Source: Cacconaster sp045114175 (lineage in GTDB: Bacteria; Bacteroidota; Bacteroidia; Bacteroidales; UBA932). Taken from it: 45,516 bases of DNA. Under the pieces are notes generated by a model. It was not told the origin of the DNA, ran no database searches, and saw only the letters and a list, made by a program, of their open reading frames with translations. Every line of letters starts with the position of its first letter. Positions within the stretch are counted from its first letter, which is position 1. The stretch spans positions 1 through 45,516 of the forward strand of contig JBGUJZ010000012.1 of NCBI GenBank assembly GCA_045114175.1, given 5' to 3'. Positions 14,889 to 22,821 of this stretch are shown here, one piece after another. Both the position numbers and the translations under genes were made by a program.

Positions 14889-16061
14889 ATGAAGAGTGGG
14901 TTCCGATACCTGTTAGGCTGCTTTGCCGCGCTGGCGCTGGTCATCTCAATGACCGGTTGCGGGCACACTGAGTGGCCCGACCCGGAATCCTCATCGGTGC
15001 TTTTCTATATGGAGGCGAACAACTCGCTCTCCATGTACTCCTACGACTTTATGGACCAGATCACGCGGGGATACCTGCCCGAGCACAACACGGGCAAGTG
15101 CGAAGTGCTGGTCTATTGCCACATGCCCAACAGGTGCCCGCAGCTGATGAAGCTCACGCGGCGGGCACGCGGCACCGGGCTCGACACCCTCGTGCTCAAG
15201 ATCTATGACATGGACACCAACTCCTCTTCCGCAAAGACCCTGCACCAGGTAATTCTGGACGCGGAAGCGGTGACACCGGCCGCCCATCACGGCCTGGTGC
15301 TCTGGTCACACGCTTCGGGCTACCTGCCTAGCGGCTATATGTATGACCCCGTGGAGACCGCCAAGCCCGCCCGCCAATCCTTTGGTTACTCATACAACTA
15401 CCCGGAGGAGATAGAGCTCATAGACCTGGCGGACGCCCTCCCCATGCACTACGATTTCATCCTCTTTGACTGCTGCCTGATGGGCGGCGTGGAAGTGGCC
15501 TACGAACTGCGCGACAAGTGCGACTACATCGTCTTCTCGCCCGCAGAGGTGATGGCCAAGGGTTTCCCCTACTACGTGATGCTGGAGGCCCTCTGGAACG
15601 GAAAAACCACCGTAGAGGCCCTGACGGAGATTTGCGAGGAGTTCTACCGCTACTACAGCGTGCGCGACGGCGGCACCGTCACCCTGCTCAAGACGGAGAA
15701 ACTGCAGGCGCTGGCCGATGCCTGCCGCCCCATCTTCGCCAACCATCGTGACGAGATCTACTCACTGAGTTTCAACAGCATCCAGCGCTACTTCCGCTAC
15801 AACTACCACTGGTTCTTTGACCTGGGCGATATCGTGGAGCACGTAGCCACCCCGGAGGAGCTGGCAGCCTTCCAGCAGGCGCTGGACGACGTCATCGTCT
15901 ATAAGGCCGCCACCGACAGTTTCCTGCTCTACCAGGGTGGGTTCTATATTACAAAGTATTCGGGTCTCAGCAGTTACCTGCCAAGACCCAATTACTACAC
16001 TTTGAATAACAGCTACTATCCGCTTGCCTGGAACCAGGCAACGTGGCTGATAGAAGAGTAA
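14889..16061 (+). CDS. Clostripain-family (C11) cysteine peptidase lipoprotein
   Basis: A 390-residue protein. MKSGFRYLLGCFAALALVISMTGC is a lipoprotein signal ending in lipobox MTGC, supporting the ATG at 14889 over an upstream TTG. The caspase-like C11 catalytic pair is visible: His141 in LVLWSHASGYLPSG and Cys196 in FILFDCCLMGGVEVAYEL. Clostripain-type enzymes in gut Bacteroidota are often secreted and cut after basic residues; the substrate here is unknown. It begins 7 nt after the infB stop, so it may be read from the rimP-nusA-infB transcript. Confidence 0.85.
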   Translation: MKSGFRYLLGCFAALALVISMTGCGHTEWPDPESSSVLFYMEANNSLSMYSYDFMDQITRGYLPEHNTGKCEVLVYCHMPNRCPQLMKLTRRARGTGLDTLVLKIYDMDTNSSSAKTLHQVILDAEAVTPAAHHGLVLWSHASGYLPSGYMYDPVETAKPARQSFGYSYNYPEEIELIDLADALPMHYDFILFDCCLMGGVEVAYELRDKCDYIVFSPAEVMAKGFPYYVMLEALWNGKTTVEALTEICEEFYRYYSVRDGGTVTLLKTEKLQALADACRPIFANHRDEIYSLSFNSIQRYFRYNYHWFFDLGDIVEHVATPEELAAFQQALDDVIVYKAATDSFLLYQGGFYITKYSGLSSYLPRPNYYTLNNSYYPLAWNQATWLIEE

Positions 16062-16067
16062 TTCTCC

Positions 16068-16622
16068 TTATTTCTTGAAGTAACGGTTGTAGAGGCCCTG
16101 GAATCCCTGGCCGTGGCGTGCTTCATCTTTTGCCATCTCGTGAACGGTGTCGTGGATGGCGTCGTAGCCGAGCTGTTTAGCCTTGGCAGCAATGGCCATC
16201 TTGCCTTCGCAAGCGCCTGCCTCAGCTTCCATTCTCTTCTTGAGGTTGGTCTTGGTGTCCCACACCACTTCGCCGATCAGTTCAGCGATGCGTGCAGCGT
16301 GGTCAGCCTCTTCAAAAGCGTAACGACGGAATGCTTCCGAAACCTCGGGATAGCCTTCGCGGTCTGCCTGACGCGCCATGGCCAGATACATACCTACCTC
16401 CGTGCACTCGCCCATGAAATGTTTCTGGAGACCTTCCCAAACTTCGGGATCGCAGCCTTTGGCCTCACCCAGCTTGTGCTCGGTGACGAATTCCAGCGCG
16501 CCGCTGTTCTCAACGACCTCTTTAAATTTAGCTTTGGGGGCTTTGCAAAGCGGGCACTGCTCCGGTGCCTCGGGACCTTCGTGAACGTAACCACAAACGG
16601 TGCAAATCCATTTTTTGCTCAT
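16068..16622 (-). CDS. Reverse rubrerythrin (rubredoxin domain first)
   Basis: A 184-residue cytoplasmic oxidative-stress protein, probably an NAD(P)H-linked peroxidase as in other anaerobes. An N-terminal rubredoxin-like iron site uses Cys7-x-x-Cys10 and Cys23-x-x-Cys26 (ICTVCGYVHEG, QCPLCKAP). The four-helix diiron domain follows with GECTEVGMYLAMA, FEEADHAARIAELIGE and KDEARHGQGFQGL supplying Glu/His ligands. The rubredoxin-first order is the reverse of classical rubrerythrin. It is a single gene convergent with the C11 peptidase; the stops are only a few bases apart. Confidence 0.93.
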   Translation of the reverse strand: MSKKWICTVCGYVHEGPEAPEQCPLCKAPKAKFKEVVENSGALEFVTEHKLGEAKGCDPEVWEGLQKHFMGECTEVGMYLAMARQADREGYPEVSEAFRRYAFEEADHAARIAELIGEVVWDTKTNLKKRMEAEAGACEGKMAIAAKAKQLGYDAIHDTVHEMAKDEARHGQGFQGLYNRYFKK

Positions 16623-16666
16623 AGTTCAAATTTTTTATTGGGTTAATTGATTTGGTTTATTGGGTG

Positions 16667-17425
16667 TTAGAATTTTCGTCGAATCAAATGACAGGCTAAC
16701 GCCAGGATGCCGAGCGCCGCAGCGAGGCCGGCCAGATAGAGGCGGCCCGACAGGATGCCGGCGGCCATCACGCGGTCCGGATCGCCCTGCAGCTTCTTCT
16801 GGAAACGCGGCGAATTGGCGCGGCGCGCAGGCACCTTGGCAATGATATGGTCGTCGGCAATCAGGAGCGCGCAAAGGCGGCCTTTGTAATAAGGGATGGT
16901 TACCACGGCAGGTCCCTCCTCCGAATTCAGCACCCCTTCCTCTGTTTTGAAAGGATGTGCCCGGAGATCATGACCCACTTTCAACGGTGAAAACTCCATC
17001 CTGGGCAGGTTTATCCATGCATCCAAAGGGATGGCCAGCGCACAGAGCGCAAAGACGCCGAGCGCCACACGGTCGAACCAGGCCGGTGCCCGGCCGTTCC
17101 CCTCCCGCCAGCTATAGACCAGGTGGTAGATGGCCATGGGCAGCAGAATCAGGCAAAGCCCCGTCAGGCGGATATGGCCGCTCAGCAGGGAGACAACCAG
17201 TGCTACCGCCGTCGGCACCAAGGCAACGATGGAGAGGGTTTTACGGCGCAGGCCGCAGAGCGTTCCAATTCCCGCAATCATTATCACAGCGGAGAGCAGT
17301 ATCGCCGGAATCAGCCCACAATAAAGATGAGAAGCGGTGGCAAAGGGATCGACCAGCAACAGCAGGCCGGCAGCCGAGAGCGTCAGCCCCAGCAGGGTAC
17401 AACACAGGCGGTCCAGGAATCTCAT
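16667..17425 (-). CDS. Unrecognised integral membrane protein
   Basis: A 252-residue protein. Five hydrophobic helices lie in residues 1-150 (LCCTLLGLTLSAAGLLLLV, GLIPAILLSAVIMIAGI, SIVALVPTAVALVVSLL, GLCLILLPMAIYHLVY, VALGVFALCALAIPLDAW). An approximately 80-residue soluble segment follows (VGHDLRAHPFKTEEGVLNSE, IPYYKGRLCALLIADDHIIA), then a final helix before the basic end HLIRRKF. I recognise no family. The start overlaps the tmk stop in an ATGA (17422-17425), so it is translationally coupled to thymidylate kinase. The frame is open upstream within tmk, but the coupled ATG is the likeliest start. Confidence 0.6.
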   Translation of the reverse strand: MRFLDRLCCTLLGLTLSAAGLLLLVDPFATASHLYCGLIPAILLSAVIMIAGIGTLCGLRRKTLSIVALVPTAVALVVSLLSGHIRLTGLCLILLPMAIYHLVYSWREGNGRAPAWFDRVALGVFALCALAIPLDAWINLPRMEFSPLKVGHDLRAHPFKTEEGVLNSEEGPAVVTIPYYKGRLCALLIADDHIIAKVPARRANSPRFQKKLQGDPDRVMAAGILSGRLYLAGLAAALGILALACHLIRRKF

Positions 17426-18108
17426 CGGGAGAGGAATTGGTCGGCCGCAGCCGCAATTTTGGCAAAAATGGCTTCCGCCGGCAGCATCCGACCCTGTGCA
17501 TCGGAACAATCGATGCGAAGGAAGTGGGGATCACGCGCGCACTGGGCCAGATAGACCTCGCGCACACGTTTTTGGAATTCAATATCCTCTTCGTGAATAT
17601 CCGATTTGCCCTCCAGGTAATCCCGATGGTCGTCCCCCTCGCGCGAGTGGTGCAACTTGTCGTCCACAAAGGAGATGGGCACATCCAGGAAGAGGTTTAG
17701 ATCGGGCTTGGGAATGGCGAAATCGCGGTATTCCGTATCAAAGATCCAGTCGCGCAGACGCTCGGCCGAGGCCGGATCCGGCATCTTGGAGCACTGGAAA
17801 GCGATGTTCGAGTAGACGTAGCGGTCCAGGATCACGCAGTGGCCCGCCGCGAGCTTCTCGCGGATGAGCGGTGCGGCGTCCCGGCGGTCTTCTGCAAAGA
17901 GGTAGGCCACCACCTGCGGGTGGACCTGGTCGATGGCCCCGAAATCGCCCCGCAGGAACCCGGCAATCATACCGCCGATCACGGGGGCATCGTAGCGCGG
18001 GAAGTGCAGGTAATCTACCTGCAGACCCTTGGCTGCAATATGGTCAGACAGCATTTTCAGCTGGGTGGATTTACCGGCTCCGTCGAGCCCTTCCAGAACG
18101 ATCAGCAT
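17422..18108 (-). CDS. tmk: Thymidylate kinase
   Basis: A 228-residue P-loop kinase converting dTMP to dTDP. It has the Walker A motif LEGLDGAGKST at residues 5-15, the DR-Y motif in CVILDRYVYSNIAFQ, and a long lid region (KLHHSREGDDHRDYLEGK). It is slightly longer than the usual 205-215 residues because of the lid and C-terminal part. The ATG at 18108 is chosen because the P-loop should start within the first residues. The promoter box is on the minus strand at 18142-18149. It overlaps the following membrane-protein gene by 4 bp. Confidence 0.95.
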   Translation of the reverse strand: MLIVLEGLDGAGKSTQLKMLSDHIAAKGLQVDYLHFPRYDAPVIGGMIAGFLRGDFGAIDQVHPQVVAYLFAEDRRDAAPLIREKLAAGHCVILDRYVYSNIAFQCSKMPDPASAERLRDWIFDTEYRDFAIPKPDLNLFLDVPISFVDDKLHHSREGDDHRDYLEGKSDIHEEDIEFQKRVREVYLAQCARDPHFLRIDCSDAQGRMLPAEAIFAKIAAAADQFLSR

Positions 18109-18121
18109 AGGCCAAATTGTG

Positions 18122-18149
18122 TATCTTTGCAAGTGGTTCGACAAAGATA
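18122..18149. promoter_or_regulatory. Divergent -7 boxes for tmk (-) and folP (+)
   Basis: TATCTTTG is present on the plus strand at 18122-18129 and on the minus strand at 18142-18149, back to back within 28 bp. Neither has a convincing -33 TTTG. The two start sites would lie within or beside each other's core promoters, so the genes may compete for polymerase. Confidence 0.55.
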
Positions 18150-18150
18150 G

Positions 18151-18885
18151 ATGTTTTTATCGATTATGGAAACAGCCGATGTCAAATTGATGGGGGTCGT
18201 CAATGTCAACGACGATTCATTCTTTGCGGAAAGCCGCGCGGCGGGCACGGAGGCCTTCATTGCACGCGTGCAGGAACTGAAGGAGCGGGGCATCCGCCTG
18301 ATCGACGTGGGGGCCGTGTCGTCGCGTCCGGGCGCCGAATATGTGGGCGAAGCGGAGGAGTGGCGGCGGCTGGAGCCGGTGCTGCAGGTTTGGGCACGGG
18401 AGTTCAGTGACCTGGAACTCTCGATCGACACCTTCCGCAGCCGGATCGTGAAGCAGGCCTACGACCGCGTGGGGCGCTTCATCGTCAACGATATCTCGCT
18501 GGGTACGGAAGACCTCAACCTGCTGGGCACCGTCGGATTCCTTGGGCTGCCCTACGTGGCCATGCACCGCCGCGGCACCTTTGCCACGATGCACGACGCC
18601 TGGCACTACGACGACGTGACGGCCGAAGTCCTGCAGTATTTTCGCAACTTTGCCGCGCAGGCCGATGCGCTGGACATTGACTGGATCCTGGATCCGGGCA
18701 TCGGGTTCTCCAAATCGTCCGAAGAGAGCCTGACGCTGCTGCAGAACCTCGCACGCTTCCGCGACGAGTTCCACCGCCCCATCCTGGTGGGCGTGGCCGA
18801 CAAGCGCATCACCAAGCTCGTGCCGCAAGACGAATTGCACCGCCTTGCAGTGCAGGGCGGCGCAACCATTCTGCGGGTTCACTGA
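18151..18885 (+). CDS. folP: Dihydropteroate synthase with divergent loops
   Basis: A 244-residue TIM-barrel enzyme joining pterin pyrophosphate and p-aminobenzoate in folate synthesis. Family motifs are MGVVNVNDDSFF (normally NVTPDSF), DVGAVSSRPGAEYV, LSIDTF, IVNDIS and LDPGIGFSKSSEE. Near the end VGVADKRI replaces the usual VG-SRKS, and about 10 residues of the GTT-NT segment are absent before the terminal ATILRVH. The conserved Lys and the RVH end are retained, so it may be active with an altered substrate or sulfonamide pocket. The ATG at 18166 is an alternative start. It stops 8 bp before the convergent M64 gene. Confidence 0.85.
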   Translation: MFLSIMETADVKLMGVVNVNDDSFFAESRAAGTEAFIARVQELKERGIRLIDVGAVSSRPGAEYVGEAEEWRRLEPVLQVWAREFSDLELSIDTFRSRIVKQAYDRVGRFIVNDISLGTEDLNLLGTVGFLGLPYVAMHRRGTFATMHDAWHYDDVTAEVLQYFRNFAAQADALDIDWILDPGIGFSKSSEESLTLLQNLARFRDEFHRPILVGVADKRITKLVPQDELHRLAVQGGATILRVH

Positions 18886-18893
18886 CGCGGCAG

Positions 18894-20183
18894 CTACTTC
18901 ACGTAATAATCAATCATCTTGCTGATGGCCTTCTGGCACACCGGGCAGAACCCGGGGGCGGTGTTGTTCTTCATCCGGCACTCGAAGTAAGGGCGCCAGA
19001 CCCCTTTGGCGCTGTAGCCGCCGCCCTCAAACAGGCCGACCACACCGATGTACGCCGAATCGTTCGGCGTAGGGATGGGGGTGCCCGGCTGGATCAGATC
19101 CGGCCACTTGCTCTCGAAGTGCGCCTGCGTGGTGATGTTCGGCTCCCAGGGCTCTACGCCGGCGGGATACATGTTCTCGTAGGCCACGTCCGATTCGTAG
19201 TATTCGTCGCCCAGGCCGGCGAAGCTGTGGCCGAACTCGTGGACGAAGACATACTCGGTACGCGCATTGTCCGCGGTGCTCAGGGCGTAATAATTATAGA
19301 TGCCGCCTCCACCGTATTTCTCTTCATTGACCAGCACGTAGATGGCGTCGTTGGGCGCGCCCGAGGCGAGCCTGGCCACCGCCTTGTGGTCGGGCGCCGT
19401 CAGGTAGCGGTCAATCCCGAAGGTATAGAAGTTGGAGCAAGCTACCGTGTTGCGCCAGATGCCCTGGTGCGGGATGTCGGTGCCCGCATCCTGCGAGACG
19501 GATTCCACCATCCACACATTGAAATCGCTTTTGCGCGACTGGAAAGGCTCGATCCGGAAGAGGTAGCCCATCATCCGCTCTACGTCGGCATGGAACTTCT
19601 CCATATCCTCCGCACGGTAGCCCTCGGCCACGATGCAGAGGTCCACCTTCTTTGCCGAAGGGCCGTTCACCATCCACGGCACTACCTTGAAGTCGTTCTC
19701 CGCTTCGCGCGAGATGGCCGGATCGGCCGGATCCACCTCAAAGCGCAGCAGTTCGCGGTGGCCACCGGTCTCCGCCACGCGCGCCGTCACCGCCACCGTC
19801 ACCTTGCCCTTGGGGTAGGGAATCCAGACGGAATTGGTGAAGGCCCGGTTGACCTTAGCCGCTTCCGCGGTGGTGCGCCACTCCTCAAAGAGCGAGTTGA
19901 AGCCGCGGCTGAAGATCAGTTTGCCGTCGGGCGTATAGACATCGGTGGCATACTCGCCGTAATCGAAGGGCGGGATGAGGTGGGTACGGGTGCCGCTCCA
20001 CCCCTTTTCAAAGACGCATCCGTCCAGATAGACAAACTGTTCGGCGGCATTGCCGGCAAAGACGAGGTCGATCCGCAGGCGGTCGTCCGTGAAATAGCGG
20101 CCATAGCGCGGCTGATCCGCCGCCTGGCACGAAGCGAAAGAGAGCATCAGCCCTCCCAACGCAAGCAATAAAAATCTTTTCAT
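18894..20183 (-). CDS. M64-family (IgA peptidase-type) metallopeptidase lipoprotein
   Basis: A 429-residue protein. MKRFLLLALGGLMLSFASC is a lipoprotein signal with lipobox SFASC, fixing the start at 20183. The N-terminal half is the M64 beta-rich domain (YGRYFTDDRLRIDLVFAG). The catalytic half has VDLCIVAEGYRAEDMEKFHAD and the zinc motif VHEFGHSFAGLGDEYY, with HEFGH near residue 315. M64 peptidases of gut Bacteroidota are exported; some degrade IgA, but many have unknown substrates. The -7 box TATCTTTG ends just 6 nt before the ATG. Confidence 0.92.
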   Translation of the reverse strand: MKRFLLLALGGLMLSFASCQAADQPRYGRYFTDDRLRIDLVFAGNAAEQFVYLDGCVFEKGWSGTRTHLIPPFDYGEYATDVYTPDGKLIFSRGFNSLFEEWRTTAEAAKVNRAFTNSVWIPYPKGKVTVAVTARVAETGGHRELLRFEVDPADPAISREAENDFKVVPWMVNGPSAKKVDLCIVAEGYRAEDMEKFHADVERMMGYLFRIEPFQSRKSDFNVWMVESVSQDAGTDIPHQGIWRNTVACSNFYTFGIDRYLTAPDHKAVARLASGAPNDAIYVLVNEEKYGGGGIYNYYALSTADNARTEYVFVHEFGHSFAGLGDEYYESDVAYENMYPAGVEPWEPNITTQAHFESKWPDLIQPGTPIPTPNDSAYIGVVGLFEGGGYSAKGVWRPYFECRMKNNTAPGFCPVCQKAISKMIDYYVK

Positions 20184-20189
20184 CGGCGA

Positions 20190-20216
20190 CAAAGATAAGA
20201 ATTATCGTTATCTTTG
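20190..20216. promoter_or_regulatory. Divergent -7 boxes for the M64 gene (-) and the orphan gene (+)
   Basis: Minus-strand TATCTTTG occupies 20190-20197 and plus-strand TATCTTTG occupies 20209-20216. The minus box is 6 nt from its start codon and the plus box is 24 nt from the ATG at 20241. Confidence 0.55.
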
Positions 20217-20240
20217 GAATTGTCCACAAAACATGCTGCC

Positions 20241-20690
20241 ATGAAAGATGACAAGTACTATACTTTTATCCCTACTGTCTCGTTGGGAGTATTCAAGATT
20301 GGAGATAAGCTGTCGAATTATTTCAATTATAAGTATACAGTGGATCACATACCGGACAATTTCTTGGGGGAAGGACATGGATTTGATGTGTATTTCTTCC
20401 CTCGATTCGGTATCGAACTGATATCCTACGACGGAGATACTATTAATTCAATAGGGACAGAAAACAAATGCCTTTTGAATGGGGAGAATATTATTGGAAT
20501 GCCTTTCAAGGTATTCAAAGAAAAATACGGGGAACCTGATGATTCCGATACCATTTATTTACCAAGAGATGACAGAAAGAAACATGGGGTGTATGGTTAT
20601 GATCGTTTCACTATTCTACTGTGGACATTTCGTAATAGAATTGTGACGGTTGATGCTTGGAATGACGATTTATCAAATTTTCCGGATTGA
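20241..20690 (+). CDS. Unrecognised 149-aa cytoplasmic protein in an AT-rich insert
   Basis: No signal peptide or membrane helix is present. The sequence has two similar elements, FKIGDKLSNYFNYKYTVDHI and IGMPFKVFKEKYGEPDDSD. The second resembles the 'G-x-s-x-x-x-v-x-x-x-l/y-G-x-P' pattern seen in BamE-like and some polymorphic-toxin immunity proteins. Strand-rich stretches (GFDVYFFPRFGIELISYDGD, FTILLWTFRNRIVTVDAW) fit a small alpha/beta fold. It is visibly AT-richer than both flanking peptidase genes and has its own -7 box, which suggests horizontal acquisition. The start is ATG 20241; an upstream in-frame TTG overlaps the promoter box. Function unknown. Confidence 0.6.
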   Translation: MKDDKYYTFIPTVSLGVFKIGDKLSNYFNYKYTVDHIPDNFLGEGHGFDVYFFPRFGIELISYDGDTINSIGTENKCLLNGENIIGMPFKVFKEKYGEPDDSDTIYLPRDDRKKHGVYGYDRFTILLWTFRNRIVTVDAWNDDLSNFPD

Positions 20691-20786
20691 ATGGGATCAA
20701 ATGTTTGATCGGCTTTATATCAATGGGGTGTATTCTTTTTAGCATCGCGCTTAACCCTGATAGCATGACTATCGACTCAGTTTTAT

Positions 20787-20794
20787 TATCTTTG
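20787..20794 (+). promoter_or_regulatory. -7 promoter box for the DPP III gene
   Basis: TATCTTTG lies 7 nt before the ATG at 20802, so the message would have almost no leader. Confidence 0.55.
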
Positions 20795-20801
20795 TAGCAC
20801 T

Positions 20802-22820
20802 ATGAAAAAGATACTCATAATGACACTGATTGCAGGTTTGGGCCTGTCGGGCCTGACAGGTTGCAATGACGGCGCAAAGAAGGGCGCCGAAACCGATTTC
20901 CAATATTCCATTGACCAGTTTGCGGACATCGAGGTGCTGCGCTACCGGATTCCGGGTTGGGAAGATCTCTCCTTCCAGCAGAAGGAGTACATCTACCATC
21001 TCTGCGAGGCTGCCAAGGCCGGCCGCGACATCATCTGGGAACAGAACTTCAAGTATAACCTCCGCATCCGCCACGCGCTGGAAGCTATTTTTGAGAACTA
21101 CCAGGGCGAACGCAGCGGCGAGCAGTGGGATGCCTTCCTGGTCTATGCGAAGCGCGTCTTCTTCAGCAACGGTATCCATCACCACTATGGCAAGCACAAG
21201 ATCCTGCCCGAGTGCAGCCGCGACTATCTCTCCGCGCTCTTTGCCGCATCGGGCGTAGCGCCGGAAGAGGCGGCCGAACTGCTGCCTGTGATCTGCGATC
21301 CAAACCTCTTCCCCACCAACAAGTATCAGGGTACGGAGAAGGATATCATCGCAGCTTCCTGCTGCGGTTACTATGACGGCAACCTCACCGCCCGCGAGGT
21401 CAACCGCTTCTACGACAAGATGGCGGACAAGAAGGACCCGCACCCCATCTCCTACGGCCTCAACAGCCAGCTGGTCAAGGAGAAGGGCCGCATCTTCGAG
21501 AAGGTTTACAAGGCAGACGGTCTCTACGGTCCCGCTATCCAGGTGATTATCGGTCATCTGGAGGCAGCGCAGGCTGTGGCGGAGAACGACGTCCAGAAGA
21601 AATACATCGGCGAACTGATCGACTACTATCGCACGGGCGACCTGCGCATGTGGGACACCTATAATATCACGTGGGTGGGCGACACGCAGTCCGATGTGGA
21701 CTTCGTCAACGGATTCGTGGAGGATTACGGCGATCCGCTCGGCCGCAAGGCCGCTTATGAGGGCATCGTGAACTTCCGCGACAAGGAGGCTTCGCACCGC
21801 ACGGAGGTGATCAGCGAGAATGCCCAGTGGTTCGAAGACCACTCCCCCATCGACCCGCGCTTCAAGAAGGCCGAGGTCAAGGGCGTGAGCGCCAAGGTGA
21901 TCAACGTGGCTGTGATTGCCGGTGACAACTATCCCGCAACGGCCATCGGCATCAACCTGCCGAACGCCGACTGGATCCGCAAGGAGTACGGCTCCAAGTC
22001 CGTGACCATCGCCAACATCACCGACGCTTATGCACAGGCAACGGCACAGGCTCCCAAGAGCATCCTCACCGAGTTTGCGTGGGATGAAGAGGAGATCGCC
22101 CTCTGCCGTGAATACGGTTCGCTGACCAGCGACCTGCACACCGACCTGCACGAGTGCCTGGGCCATGGCTCCGGCCAGTTGCTTCCCGGCACCCCCTCCG
22201 GTGCCCTCAAGGAGTTCTCCTCCACCCTGGAGGAGGCGCGTGCCGATCTCTTTGCCCTTTATTACCTGGCAGACGAGAAACTCGTGGAGCTGGGCATCCT
22301 GCCCAACAAGGAGGCCTACAAGGCTGAATACTGCAGCTATATCCGCAACGGCATCTTCACCCAGTTCACCCGCATCGAGCTGGGCAAGCAGAATACCGAG
22401 GCCCACATGCAGAACCGCAAGCTGATCGCCGACTGGTGCTACGAACACGGTCTGGCAGAGAACGTGATTGAAAAGAAGGTACGCGACGGCAAGACCTACT
22501 TCGTGATCAACGATTTCAAGGCCCTCCGCGGCCTCTTCGGCGAACTGCTGGGTGAGATCCAGCGCATCAAGTCGGAAGGCGACTACGAGGCCGGCAAGGC
22601 ACTCGTGCTGAAGTATGCCGTCAACATCGATCCGGATCTTCACAAAGAGGTGCTCGAGCGCTACGCAACGCTGGGTCTGAAGCCTTACCGCGGCTTCATC
22701 AACCCGGATATCGTGCCGGTAACCGGCAAGGACGGCGCTGTGACGGACTATGAGGTGGTCTATGGCAACGACTTCCTCGCGCAGCAGCTCGACTACGGCA
22801 AGAAATACAAAACCCTGTAA
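20802..22820 (+). CDS. Dipeptidyl peptidase III (M49), lipoprotein form
   Basis: A 672-residue zinc peptidase removing dipeptides from the N-termini of oligopeptides. MKKILIMTLIAGLGLSGLTGC is a lipoprotein signal. The zinc motif is HECLGH starting at residue 450, the Bacteroides-type variant of HELLGH, followed by the second ligand segment EEARADLFALYYL. The length matches Bacteroidota DPP III. It is followed after one base by an M20-family gene with its own signal sequence, so the two form an export-linked peptide-degrading pair. Confidence 0.95.
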   Translation: MKKILIMTLIAGLGLSGLTGCNDGAKKGAETDFQYSIDQFADIEVLRYRIPGWEDLSFQQKEYIYHLCEAAKAGRDIIWEQNFKYNLRIRHALEAIFENYQGERSGEQWDAFLVYAKRVFFSNGIHHHYGKHKILPECSRDYLSALFAASGVAPEEAAELLPVICDPNLFPTNKYQGTEKDIIAASCCGYYDGNLTAREVNRFYDKMADKKDPHPISYGLNSQLVKEKGRIFEKVYKADGLYGPAIQVIIGHLEAAQAVAENDVQKKYIGELIDYYRTGDLRMWDTYNITWVGDTQSDVDFVNGFVEDYGDPLGRKAAYEGIVNFRDKEASHRTEVISENAQWFEDHSPIDPRFKKAEVKGVSAKVINVAVIAGDNYPATAIGINLPNADWIRKEYGSKSVTIANITDAYAQATAQAPKSILTEFAWDEEEIALCREYGSLTSDLHTDLHECLGHGSGQLLPGTPSGALKEFSSTLEEARADLFALYYLADEKLVELGILPNKEAYKAEYCSYIRNGIFTQFTRIELGKQNTEAHMQNRKLIADWCYEHGLAENVIEKKVRDGKTYFVINDFKALRGLFGELLGEIQRIKSEGDYEAGKALVLKYAVNIDPDLHKEVLERYATLGLKPYRGFINPDIVPVTGKDGAVTDYEVVYGNDFLAQQLDYGKKYKTL

Positions 22821-22821
22821 T

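Noticed and set aside
18131..18142. A GGTTCGA string resembling a tRNA T-loop
   Set aside because: No acceptor, anticodon or D-arm pairing surrounds it; it lies between two promoter boxes.
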